From: a virus | Reading direction: 5' to 3' (one strand) | IMG/VR virus record: IMGVR_UViG_3300037042_004475 | Coordinates: 1 to 30,893 of that record | DNA: 30,893 nt | In this document: one piece after another, positions 11,507 to 18,160 of the stretch | How positions within the stretch are numbered: position 1 is the first letter of the stretch | Layout: the number at the start of each line of letters is the position of its first letter | The notes under the pieces: generated by a model | The model's database searches: none | Seen by the model: the letters and a program-made list of their open reading frames with translations, nothing else | What the model was told of the DNA's origin: nothing | Made by a program: the position numbers and the translations under genes

Positions 11507-11880
11507 AGTCTAAACTGATTGTAAAGATAAACTTGTGCTTGTCCTTTTGTTTGGACTATAATATTGAGATTAAGTTTAAGAATAATACCTCTTAAAGCAT
11601 GTTCGTGTTGTTTAGCAATTATCCAGATATGAGGATAATGGTCTATAAACTCCACACTCTTACCGGGATTTTCAAGTGCTTCTGCGATTGCCTTCATATA
11701 AAGAGCAGTAGTTCTTCCGCTGCTTCTGGTTGTTAGTTCTTCGTATTTTTTAGTAAGGTTATCTGATTTTTCCATTAGTGGTAATGGGACTTTATCATAG
11801 TCAATAAAATCACTTACTTCTTCAATTAATGTGTAAAGTTCTTGTGCGAGTTGTTTGTAGTCAGTCATTTTTTCAGTCAT
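11503..11880 (-). CDS. TGRT-motif protein, 125 aa, paralogue of 4076-4405
   Basis: Two start codons are possible (MTEK-MTDYKQLAQELYTL). The first sits in an 8-nt overlap with the upstream gene; the second is 12 nt later. An N-terminal helical region of about 45 residues, absent from the paralogue, precedes the shared part: SSGRTTALYMKAIAEAL, then NPGKSVEFIDHYP and a hydrophobic strand. The shared domain is about 65 residues. Function unknown. Confidence 0.6.
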   Translation of the reverse strand: MTEKMTDYKQLAQELYTLIEEVSDFIDYDKVPLPLMEKSDNLTKKYEELTTRSSGRTTALYMKAIAEALENPGKSVEFIDHYPHIWIIAKQHEHALRGIILKLNLNIIVQTKGQAQVYLYNQFRL

Positions 11881-12160
11881 TTTTCATTTCTTTAGGTTGA
11901 GTGTAAAACAATTCATCTCTCCAATTGCGACCTGCAAAATCTACACAAATTCCAAATTTTGAAATAGTAAATAAAATTGAAATTAATCTTCCGTTTCCAG
12001 AACTGAATTGAAAATAAGGAAGTTCAGTCCATTTTGAATACTCTCCAATATCAAATGATACTTGTAAGAGTGAATATTTTTTTCCTGTCAAAAGAGTAAA
12101 ATTATATTCTTTTCCGTAGTCATCTCTTAAACCATAATTAAAAAGTTTCATACTTAACAT
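11873..12160 (-). CDS. Conserved phage hypothetical, 95 aa
   Basis: From MLSMKLFNYGLRDDYGKEYN it continues FTLLTGKKYSLLQVSFDIGE and LPYFQFSSGNGRLISILFTI, a mostly beta pattern that I have seen in unannotated phage proteins. The ATG at 12160 has GGA five bases upstream; an ATG at 12151 is also possible. It ends Lys-Asn-Asp-stop, overlapping the next gene by 8 nt. Confidence 0.6.
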   Translation of the reverse strand: MLSMKLFNYGLRDDYGKEYNFTLLTGKKYSLLQVSFDIGEYSKWTELPYFQFSSGNGRLISILFTISKFGICVDFAGRNWRDELFYTQPKEMKND

Positions 12161-12170
12161 TATCCATCAT

Positions 12171-12548
12171 TTAAAGTAGTTTTAGGTGTCCTGTAATACT
12201 TTGTAATTCTTCTTTTGTTGCTGGACCAATCGCACAGCAAGTCAAAGTTGGAACTCCATCAAACTCAGTGAGACCAGAATCTTCAATCAAAGCACAGATA
12301 AATCCAGAAAGTTTTGCTTTTCCATAAACGAGTAGAAGTTCATCCTCCGAATCAACAGAGACACAAATTTTTGTAAATTTATCAGACAACCAGGATTTTA
12401 CTCGATAATCTTGTTGATTTTCAAGAACTGCTTTCATTGAAGCATGAGCACCTTGAGCAACCATCTTTCCTTTTCTCATATTCAAATCCTTGCGGATTAC
12501 AATCACTTGTTGTAGTTTAGTCATCGAATTCTGTGATCGTTCAGTCAT
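12171..12548 (-). CDS. pth2: Peptidyl-tRNA hydrolase 2 (Pth2 family), 125 aa
   Basis: Releases tRNA from peptidyl-tRNA that has dropped off ribosomes. The whole Pth2 fold is visible: VIVIRKDLNMRKGKMVAQGA followed by HAS (residues 16-38), KICVSVDSEDELLLVYGKA, then GLTEFDGVPTLTCCAIGPA and a C-terminal TGHLKLL. Length is normal for archaeal or eukaryotic type Pth2 (about 115-125 aa); bacteria normally use the unrelated Pth1, so a phage Pth2 is notable. The start could also be MTKLQQ, eight codons later, as the first residues are not conserved. The start overlaps the upstream membrane-protein gene (ATGA). By recycling tRNA or clearing stalled peptides, it may help translation during infection (inference). 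Confidence 0.9.
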   Translation of the reverse strand: MTERSQNSMTKLQQVIVIRKDLNMRKGKMVAQGAHASMKAVLENQQDYRVKSWLSDKFTKICVSVDSEDELLLVYGKAKLSGFICALIEDSGLTEFDGVPTLTCCAIGPATKEELQSITGHLKLL

Positions 12549-12751
12549 CTTTCAAAACCAAATAAAGAACTTCTTTTCTTTTCGAAACATTTTTTCAAAA
12601 TAAACAGAGAAATAAGACTAAAAAACGCAAATCCTAAAGCATTAACAAAACCTACATTAAAGATTAAAACTCCAAATAAAGTAACAATAAACAACATTTG
12701 CGATTCTTCCTTTTTTTGTTTTTTAAACAGAATTAGTCTCCGAGTATTCAT
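12545..12751 (-). CDS. Small membrane protein, 68 aa
   Basis: A basic N-terminus (MNTRRLILFKKQKKEES) precedes two hydrophobic segments at about residues 19-35 and 37-52 and a basic tail (KKCFEKKRSSLFGFER). Two starts both have good ribosome sites: AAGGAG before 12751, and AGGAAG before an ATG at 12697 that would give a 50-aa form with both helices. Function unknown. Confidence 0.6.
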   Translation of the reverse strand: MNTRRLILFKKQKKEESQMLFIVTLFGVLIFNVGFVNALGFAFFSLISLFILKKCFEKKRSSLFGFER

Positions 12752-12772
12752 TCAGACAACTCCTTAATACCC

Positions 12773-12955
12773 CTAGTCATCGAATTGATTTTCAAATGTA
12801 AATACTTCACTTATAGAGAGCATAATTGCATCAGTGATTGCATCAACGATTACACCTTCTGAAGGATTTTCATTGTGTTTAAATGCTCTTCTATAACCCA
12901 AAAGAGCACCAGATTCTACTGCTCTCTCAAGTATCACATAATAATTTGGTTTCAT
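12773..12955 (-). CDS. Conserved cyanophage-type hypothetical, 60 aa
   Basis: Starts MKPNYYVILERAVESGALLG, then YRRAFKHNENPSEGVIVDAI and an AIMLSISEVF helix. I recall this helical pattern (AVE-G---GYRRA-KH---P) from small proteins in marine cyanophages with no known function. The start overlaps the upstream stop (ATGA). Confidence 0.65.
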   Translation of the reverse strand: MKPNYYVILERAVESGALLGYRRAFKHNENPSEGVIVDAITDAIMLSISEVFTFENQFDD

Positions 12956-13431
12956 TTGTCCTCTAACTTATAAAATTCTTTAAAACTTTCAGCATTTTTT
13001 AAAATATCAACAGTAATTTCATTTTGAGAGCAAAGAGCATCCATTTCCTCATCAGTATATTGAGGATTATCGGGATTTAATGCTCTTGAAAGTTTTGCTT
13101 TCAGGTCACGAATTTCTGCTTCCAACTTATACATTTCCTTGTTGTAATCTTCAATCATTACTAAATCATATTCATCGGCAGTTTTCTTCATATCTTCATT
13201 ACTACGCATATCGTTGAAGACAAGAGACAGAGCACCCTTATCAATACCTTGATGATTATGCCCCATCGAAAGCATAAACTTACCAAAGAGATTAAAGAGT
13301 TGAATTGAGTTTAAGTCTTGTGCTGGAACTTCAAAAGTAATGTTCTCTTCAGGGGGAATTTCATCATCATAGATACCACCTTTATGGTCCCACTTGGAAG
13401 TATATTTGAGAGTAACAGTTGCTTCGTACAT
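12952..13431 (-). CDS. Hypothetical protein with coiled coil, 159 aa
   Basis: The N-terminal half is probably beta-rich (MYEATVTLKYTSKWDHKGG, ENITFEVPAQDL). Residues about 95-118 (DYNKEMYKLEAEIRDLKAKL) form a likely coiled coil. First gene after the cassette at 13455-13512, so it may head the run of coupled genes that includes pth2. No family recognised. Confidence 0.65.
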   Translation of the reverse strand: MYEATVTLKYTSKWDHKGGIYDDEIPPEENITFEVPAQDLNSIQLFNLFGKFMLSMGHNHQGIDKGALSLVFNDMRSNEDMKKTADEYDLVMIEDYNKEMYKLEAEIRDLKAKLSRALNPDNPQYTDEEMDALCSQNEITVDILKNAESFKEFYKLEDK

Positions 13432-13454
13432 AATCAGGTTTTTTGTATACTCAT

Positions 13455-13512
13455 ACTATAAAACCCCCTTGAGGAAAAATCAAGGGGGTATGTGCCAGTT
13501 TGTGAAGTGGTT
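13455..13512 (-). promoter_or_regulatory. Punctuation cassette copy 9: promoter fused to a strong terminator
   Basis: The block variant (AACCACTTCACA, then AACTGGCACA at 13491-13512), a 30-nt spacer and TATAGT at 13455-13460. The spacer is a 10-bp hairpin (ACCCCCTTGA with TCAAGGGGGT) ending in TTT. TTGATT inside it lies exactly 17 nt before TATAGT, so the hairpin also contains a good sigma70-type -35. The ATG is 23 nt on. Confidence 0.75.
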
Positions 13513-13518
13513 TTGAAA

Positions 13519-14268
13519 TTAACGAAGACCGCGAAGAACTTTGTCAGCAGCACTTGCTAAATCATCACTTTTCATTCTTGGTTTAATTCTTCTATTTGCT
13601 TCAGGTGCTTCTGCTTTTTGTGGGGCTGGAGTAGAACCCATTGGAGCAGAAAAACGTCTAGAAGCTCCACCAATTTGATTCAATATAGCATTAGCTGCTT
13701 TTTCTAATTCTTCTTTTTTCTTTTCTTCTCTTCTTGCTCTTGCTTTCTGAGATGCTCTTTGCGAGGAAGTTAATACTCCTCTTGCCATTCTTTCGCTTGC
13801 AGGACGAAGACCTTCAATAGCTTCAACAATACTTTCTCTCCAGTTTTCACTCATATTCACCATAATTGCTTCTGCTTGTTCTGGTGTTTCAGCATAACCT
13901 TCATTGATGAGGTGAGAAAGGATGATATCGTAGAGGTCTACTTGTTCCTTTTTGAGTTTTGATTTTGCCTTTGCTTCTTTTTTACTATGAGTATCGGCAA
14001 CTCTTACCATTTTATAGTTTCTTTCTTTATTTTTTTCTGCTTTTTCGTGTTCCTCTCTTGCTCTGTCGTAGGTTAATGTGCTATGTGGGTCATTTGCTTC
14101 TCTTTCTCTATCTGCTCTGGTGTCTGCTTCTCTTTCCGTCCTATTTACTGCTTTCCACATCATTTTGCCTACAGGAAGTTTTTTATAAGACATTTCACTC
14201 AACTCATTATTATTACTAACAACTTCCAAATATGCTTCTTGAAGATTGCGAATGTCTTGTGCGTCCAT
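13519..14268 (-). CDS. Hypothetical Lys/Glu/Arg-rich protein, 249 aa (late gene)
   Basis: Starts MDAQDIRNLQEAYLEVVSNN. Residues 40-110 are very charged and probably one long helix (AREEHEKAEKNKERNY). Residues 111-150 hold a small folded motif (VDLYDIILSHLINEGYAETP, then IMVNMSENWRESIVEAIEG) that recurs in many cyanophage proteins, probably as a protein-binding module. After residue 160 it is basic, Ala-rich and disordered. A TATAAATA late promoter precedes it, so a virion or assembly role is more likely than a replication role (inference). Confidence 0.65.
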   Translation of the reverse strand: MDAQDIRNLQEAYLEVVSNNNELSEMSYKKLPVGKMMWKAVNRTEREADTRADREREANDPHSTLTYDRAREEHEKAEKNKERNYKMVRVADTHSKKEAKAKSKLKKEQVDLYDIILSHLINEGYAETPEQAEAIMVNMSENWRESIVEAIEGLRPASERMARGVLTSSQRASQKARARREEKKKEELEKAANAILNQIGGASRRFSAPMGSTPAPQKAEAPEANRRIKPRMKSDDLASAADKVLRGLR

Positions 14269-14287
14269 TTTACAAATACTTTTTAGT

Positions 14288-14295
14288 TATTTATA
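14288..14295 (-). promoter_or_regulatory. Late promoter (TATAAATA) for the 249-aa gene
   Basis: An exact consensus 19 nt upstream of the ATG at 14268 and just after the stop of the 39-aa gene at 14301-14420. No inverted repeat surrounds it, unlike the endonuclease leaders. Confidence 0.75.
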
Positions 14296-14300
14296 AAATT

Positions 14301-14420
14301 TCAAACTAACTCCATTGGATAGTGTTCGTAATCCTTATCTATAGTTTTCTTTACTTTAGGTTTACTTTTTATTTTCTGAAGTCTTTCTTCAAGAATCTTT
14401 TTCCACTCAGAAAAATACAT
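14301..14420 (-). CDS. Basic micro-protein, 39 aa (late gene)
   Basis: Starts MYFSEWKKILEERLQKIKSK, then PKVKKTIDKDYEHYPMELV. Strongly basic and helical in the first half. A CATAAATA late box lies 13 nt before the ATG, and the gene ends directly before the next late promoter. It could bind DNA or act as a small virion factor, but only charge suggests this. Confidence 0.55.
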   Translation of the reverse strand: MYFSEWKKILEERLQKIKSKPKVKKTIDKDYEHYPMELV

Positions 14421-14433
14421 TTGTGTTTTTAGA

Positions 14434-14441
14434 TATTTATG
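14434..14441 (-). promoter_or_regulatory. Late promoter (CATAAATA) for the 39-aa gene
   Basis: Matches the cyanophage NATAAATA late motif. Initiation about 6 nt after the box would leave a leader of only about 8 nt before the ATG at 14420. Confidence 0.6.
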
Positions 14442-14458
14442 AAAACTATAGTATATGT

Positions 14459-14623
14459 TTAGATAAGTTCGTTCTTCAGGTTTTCAATCACTTCCCGCAA
14501 TCTTATAATTCTTTCTGGCTGAAACTCTCGTCCATATCCTGAAGTCGAAGATTCAAGAGTTTCAAGAACATCAAGTGCTGATTTAATGGGAAGTTTAAGA
14601 TTTATCTGCTTTTCTTTAGTCAT
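14459..14623 (-). CDS. Hypothetical protein, 54 aa
   Basis: Starts MTKEKQINLKLPIKSALDVL, followed by TLESSTSGYGREFQPERII and a C-terminal helix RLREVIENLKNELI. It overlaps the endonuclease gene upstream by the 8-nt module, so it is probably translated from the same RNA. Function unknown. Confidence 0.6.
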   Translation of the reverse strand: MTKEKQINLKLPIKSALDVLETLESSTSGYGREFQPERIIRLREVIENLKNELI

Positions 14624-15692
14624 TATTTGTCTCCTTATTATGATATTTTTCAGACCAAATTATTGTATATTTATCGGTTAAAGATCTTGCAAATTGTTCT
14701 TTTAACATATCAATATCATAACTTTCTTTTATAGTCATTTTTTTACTTTTCCAAGGAAATGCTTTTTCACATCCTCGTTCTAAAGCATCTTTCTCTGTAT
14801 AGTGAAATGGACCGTGGTATTCTAATATTTCAATTATTTTATCTTTATTTCCTCTAAATCCATTTTCAAAAACTACCAAATCATAAAGTATCCATCTTCC
14901 TTTATATTGATAACCCCATTCATACAAATTATTTTCATTATCTGAGAACGCACATTGATTTAAATCATATCCTTTTTGTTTGATGTAGTTTCTAATAAAA
15001 TCTCTACATTCAATACTATGATTTGTTTTACAAAAATTATTATTTTCTATTCTTGTCTTAACAGATTTTTGTGCAACTTCTGGAAGTTTCATAGCACAAG
15101 AAACTCCATATTTTTCCATATTAGTTTGTTTTGATTTTTGTTTAATTATTTCAGATTGAACAGGATATTCACATCCATAATTTTTTAGAGAAGTTTCTAT
15201 TTTCTTTTGTTTTATTTCTGATGATTGTGATGGATTTTCTACTCCATATTTTTCTATGCAAGTGGATTTTATTTTATTTTTTATTTCTTCATTTTGTAAA
15301 ACACAAGAAGTACCATATTTTTTCAAGTTAGTTTTATTTCTTTTTAACATAGAACACTGAACACATCCAGAATATCCTTTAATATGATCCATCGGAAATT
15401 GTTCAAATACTCCGTGTAAAGGACAAATAATAGTTATTTTGGTAGATTGATTTATATAATTAACTTTAGAATAATCATAAAAATTACCACAATCTTTTCT
15501 TTTCGTTTTAAATCTTTCTATTATTTCTTCAGTATTCAATCTACTAAATGTTCCTCTTTTCTTTTTTTCAATTCCATATTTGATTAGTAATCTTGGAATA
15601 TTATGATAATCAAATTTTTTGGATATCTCACTCTGCTTCATATTCAAAATATGATAGCAATGATATAACTCTTCTTTTGTAGGTTTAGTCAT
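14616..15692 (-). CDS. Putative EDxHD/Vsr-like homing endonuclease with DUF723-type repeats, 358 aa
   Basis: N-terminal helix-turn-helix (residues 7-41). A zinc-ribbon-like part follows with ICPLHG at 89-94 and CVQC at 110-113. Three or four repeats of the form KKYG-xxxx-Q run from 121 to about 219 (KYGTSCVLQNEE, KYGVENPSQSSE, NYGCEYPVQSEI); such repeats occur in phage endonucleases as DUF723. The C-terminal part (225-358; WGYQYKGRWILYDLVVF, IIEILEYHGPFHYT, IWSE) fits the Vsr/PD-(D/E)xK fold used by EDxHD homing enzymes. The exact fold is inferred. It splits the otherwise conserved mazG-side neighbourhood, and its leader has a terminator and a late-like box. Confidence 0.7.
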   Translation of the reverse strand: MTKPTKEELYHCYHILNMKQSEISKKFDYHNIPRLLIKYGIEKKKRGTFSRLNTEEIIERFKTKRKDCGNFYDYSKVNYINQSTKITIICPLHGVFEQFPMDHIKGYSGCVQCSMLKRNKTNLKKYGTSCVLQNEEIKNKIKSTCIEKYGVENPSQSSEIKQKKIETSLKNYGCEYPVQSEIIKQKSKQTNMEKYGVSCAMKLPEVAQKSVKTRIENNNFCKTNHSIECRDFIRNYIKQKGYDLNQCAFSDNENNLYEWGYQYKGRWILYDLVVFENGFRGNKDKIIEILEYHGPFHYTEKDALERGCEKAFPWKSKKMTIKESYDIDMLKEQFARSLTDKYTIIWSEKYHNKETNND

Positions 15693-15719
15693 TGTTTTTT
15701 TTATTATTGGTAGTACTAT

Positions 15720-15727
15720 TATTTACA
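15720..15727 (-). promoter_or_regulatory. Late-promoter-like box (TGTAAATA)
   Basis: One base away from TATAAATA, 27 nt upstream of the EDxHD start. It follows the terminator, as in the other endonuclease leaders. Confidence 0.45.
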
Positions 15728-15733
15728 CATATT

Positions 15734-15768
15734 AAAAGAGAGGAAGGGGATGTTACTACCCTTCCTCT
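15734..15768 (-). terminator. Intrinsic terminator after mazG
   Basis: Minus strand: AGAGGAAGGG, a 10-nt loop, CCCTTCCTCT, then TTTT. A 10-bp stem located 45 nt after the mazG stop. It probably ends the replication transcript before the endonuclease gene. Confidence 0.8.
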
Positions 15769-15813
15769 TGTCTACTTTTGATTGCCGTCAATAATAGACT
15801 TCATTATTAGTTA

Positions 15814-16224
15814 TCAAACATCACCTTCTTTTCGGTTTTCTGATCTATAAACACTAAATGTACCTTCTGGATACCTTGCAGATAATTTTTCATAATTAAT
15901 TTGCATAATCTCCTCAAAAGACGTATCCATTGCAATACAAAATTGTCCGATGTAATACAATACATCTCCCAACTCTTTGGTGAGATGAACCTTAGCATCA
16001 TCGCTAAAAGGTTTACCTTGCAGCAAACACTTTTTAATAATTTCTACAGCTTCTCCCAATTCTGCAGAAGCACCAAGAGCAAATGTAAGAAGGTGTGTAA
16101 GTTCTACACCTTCTGCTTCAAGTTCAGTCATACGAGCAAGAAGAGCAGAAAAATCACTACTTGCAGGGCTTGTAGTCTGCTTCACGAATTCAATGTATTT
16201 TTTTGTATCGATTACTTGTGTCAT
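15814..16224 (-). CDS. mazG: MazG-like nucleotide pyrophosphohydrolase, 136 aa
   Basis: Hydrolyses nucleoside triphosphates to monophosphates and pyrophosphate. The metal site is visible as ELGEAVE (residues 54-60) and KELGDVLYYIGQF about 25 residues on, giving the ExxE...ExxD pattern of a single-domain MazG. The length is that of the cyanophage MazG found in nearly all T4-like cyanophages. It was first proposed to lower ppGpp; later enzyme work reported preference for dGTP and dCTP, hinting at nucleotide recycling from GC-richer host DNA. It starts 2 nt after the gp41 stop, so it shares the replication transcript. Confidence 0.92.
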   Translation of the reverse strand: MTQVIDTKKYIEFVKQTTSPASSDFSALLARMTELEAEGVELTHLLTFALGASAELGEAVEIIKKCLLQGKPFSDDAKVHLTKELGDVLYYIGQFCIAMDTSFEEIMQINYEKLSARYPEGTFSVYRSENRKEGDV

Positions 16225-16226
16225 AG

Positions 16227-17600
16227 TTAAAACTTAAATCCTTCAAATGTTTTTTTAGGTTTTCTTTCTTCAAAATTATACTCTTCTTCTTTTCCAGAGT
16301 CAAGTACATCATCTTGTGCTGATTGTTCGCAATCATAAAGACGCATTTTAGATCTATCAATACCAACCACAAATCGTTTATGAACTGTTGGGTCTGAATA
16401 ACGATTTTTAAGTTGTTTAATCATAATCTGACCGAGTTCTTCAAGTTCTTCAGTGGAAATTAATGCCAGGAGCAAATCCGCAGTCATTGGTCCTCCTATA
16501 CTTTCTGAAGTATCTGTCAAATCAATGTCACTGTTATTCATTCCACTACGATTTACCTGAGTAGCAGTGATTAGAGGAACATTATGCTCTACAGCAAGAC
16601 CACGAAGTTCTTCTGCAATTGATTTCACATAACTATAAGAATTTACAGACATATTTCCTTTATATCTGGATGAAGAACAAATATTCATATAATCAATTAC
16701 CAAAAGATCTGGTTTAAATGATTTTTTCAAATAGAGTTCATTCAATAATGAATTAAAATGACCTGAGTGAGCGGAAGCAGTTGGATACTCCTTAACAATT
16801 AAATTTCCTTGAGTTTTTTTGGAAAGAGAATTTATTTTACTATCAAACATAGACTTTGGTAAAGACGATAAATCTTTAATGTCTATGTTTAATAAATTTG
16901 CATCAATTCTTTCTGCAATTTTTTCTTCAGACATTTCAAGAGTTATATACAACACATTTTTTCCTTGAAGAAGTGTTGATGCAGCAAGATGACAAAGAGC
17001 AAGACTTTTGCCAACACCCGTGGGAGCCATCAGAATCGACATCGTTTTCTTTAAAATTCCACCCTTGGTAATCTTATTCAAGTATTCAATATCAAACTCA
17101 AGTCTTTCTTCTTTGCGAGTATAAGACTCATATCTTTCTTCATAATCTTGAAAATAATCGTGTCCGATATGATTATCAAAAGATACTGCAAGTGCATCTT
17201 GAAGAATTGATGGAATTGAATCTTTAGATTTATCTCCACTCCCATCAGCCAATTGAATTGCTTCCATTAAAGCAAGATAAATTGCTCTTTCTCTACACCA
17301 CTTTTCAGTAGTATCAATCAACCAATTTTGCTCGGATGCTATATCCTCCAAGCAATCAATGAGGTGAATTATCTTTTTAAATTGATCTTCATTTACATCT
17401 GTTCTCTTTTGAGTTTCAATTGAAAGAACTTCTTTTGTAGGTGGATTATTATATTCAGAAACAAATTCTAGAATTTCTTCGAATACTATTTTTTGAATTT
17501 CGTCTTCAAAATATTCTTTTTTGAGAAATGGTAATACTTTTCTTAAATAATCTTCATTGTAGAGTAGATTTCTGATAATTAAAAATTCAATTTTTTCCAT
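16227..17600 (-). CDS. gp41: Replicative DNA helicase gp41 (DnaB family), 457 aa
   Basis: Hexameric helicase that unwinds DNA at the phage fork and works with the primase. The N-terminal domain (about 1-160) is helical. The RecA-like motor starts near 165, with Walker A APTGVGKS (192-199) and Walker B LLVIDYMN (299-306), then NRSGMN and a conserved RSKMR near the end. Length is close to T4 gp41 (475 aa). The start overlaps the oxygenase stop (TAATG). The C-terminal tail is acidic with a basic end. The primase gene gp61 is not in the window. Confidence 0.95.
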   Translation of the reverse strand: MEKIEFLIIRNLLYNEDYLRKVLPFLKKEYFEDEIQKIVFEEILEFVSEYNNPPTKEVLSIETQKRTDVNEDQFKKIIHLIDCLEDIASEQNWLIDTTEKWCRERAIYLALMEAIQLADGSGDKSKDSIPSILQDALAVSFDNHIGHDYFQDYEERYESYTRKEERLEFDIEYLNKITKGGILKKTMSILMAPTGVGKSLALCHLAASTLLQGKNVLYITLEMSEEKIAERIDANLLNIDIKDLSSLPKSMFDSKINSLSKKTQGNLIVKEYPTASAHSGHFNSLLNELYLKKSFKPDLLVIDYMNICSSSRYKGNMSVNSYSYVKSIAEELRGLAVEHNVPLITATQVNRSGMNNSDIDLTDTSESIGGPMTADLLLALISTEELEELGQIMIKQLKNRYSDPTVHKRFVVGIDRSKMRLYDCEQSAQDDVLDSGKEEEYNFEERKPKKTFEGFKF

Positions 17601-18160
17601 TATTTAAAGTGAAAATATGTACTGAGAATATACTTTTCGTTGCTTATGGGCGGACAGCCCTTATGAGGGTACATCCATAAGGGAGGGAACACAATCACTC
17701 TACCACACTTTGGAGAAATAGTCAGGTCTTCAAAAACAGTTTCTCCACCTTCTGAAACATCATTCAGATAAAACATAAACGAAATAAATCTTCTTGCACT
17801 CTCATAATCCTGAACGTCTACGTGAGTATCAAATCTTTGATTTCCACTCGTATCATATTTTTTAATTCTAAATTCTTCAAAATTATGCTTTTCTGGAAAA
17901 CATCTAGGATCTACAAATTCATAATATTTGTTTTTACATTCAAAGACTTTGGAGATTATGTAATTGTGTACGTTATTAATTTCCTCACTCAACTTACAAT
18001 TTTTAGTTAAATTGAATTGAATGAAGTTTGGTTTTCCATCATTCTCAATCAATTCTTGTTTTTCAGATTGAGTTTCAAATAATTCAATGAGAAAATCACA
18101 ATACTCTTTTTCTAAAATATCATCGTGAACTTGAATCAAATCATTTAATTCAATTGCCAT
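17600..18160 (-). CDS. 2OG-Fe(II) oxygenase (prolyl 4-hydroxylase-like), 186 aa
   Basis: An iron- and 2-oxoglutarate-dependent dioxygenase; substrate unknown. Metal and cofactor residues are visible: His113 and Asp115 (THVD), His166 (MYPHKG) and Lys176, which probably binds 2-oxoglutarate. FYLNDVSEGGETVF is typical of the P4H superfamily. I start at MAIELNDLIQVHDD, whose ATG overlaps the uvsX stop by 11 nt with GAG upstream; a start seven codons earlier is possible. Cyanophages carry several such genes, and placement between uvsX and gp41 is common. Protein or nucleic-acid hydroxylation are both possible. Confidence 0.88.
   Translation of the reverse strand: MAIELNDLIQVHDDILEKEYCDFLIELFETQSEKQELIENDGKPNFIQFNLTKNCKLSEEINNVHNYIISKVFECKNKYYEFVDPRCFPEKHNFEEFRIKKYDTSGNQRFDTHVDVQDYESARRFISFMFYLNDVSEGGETVFEDLTISPKCGRVIVFPPLWMYPHKGCPPISNEKYILSTYFHFK

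Larger units (their letters stand above)
15702..15796 (-). repeat. Inverted-repeat leader of the EDxHD gene (weaker copy)
   Basis: Arms TATTATTG (15789-15796) and CAATAATA (15702-15709), minus strand, enclose a strong terminator (15734-15768) and the late-like box TGTAAATA (15720-15727). Only eight base pairs are perfect, so this is the weakest of the four endonuclease leaders, but the order of parts is the same. Confidence 0.5.
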
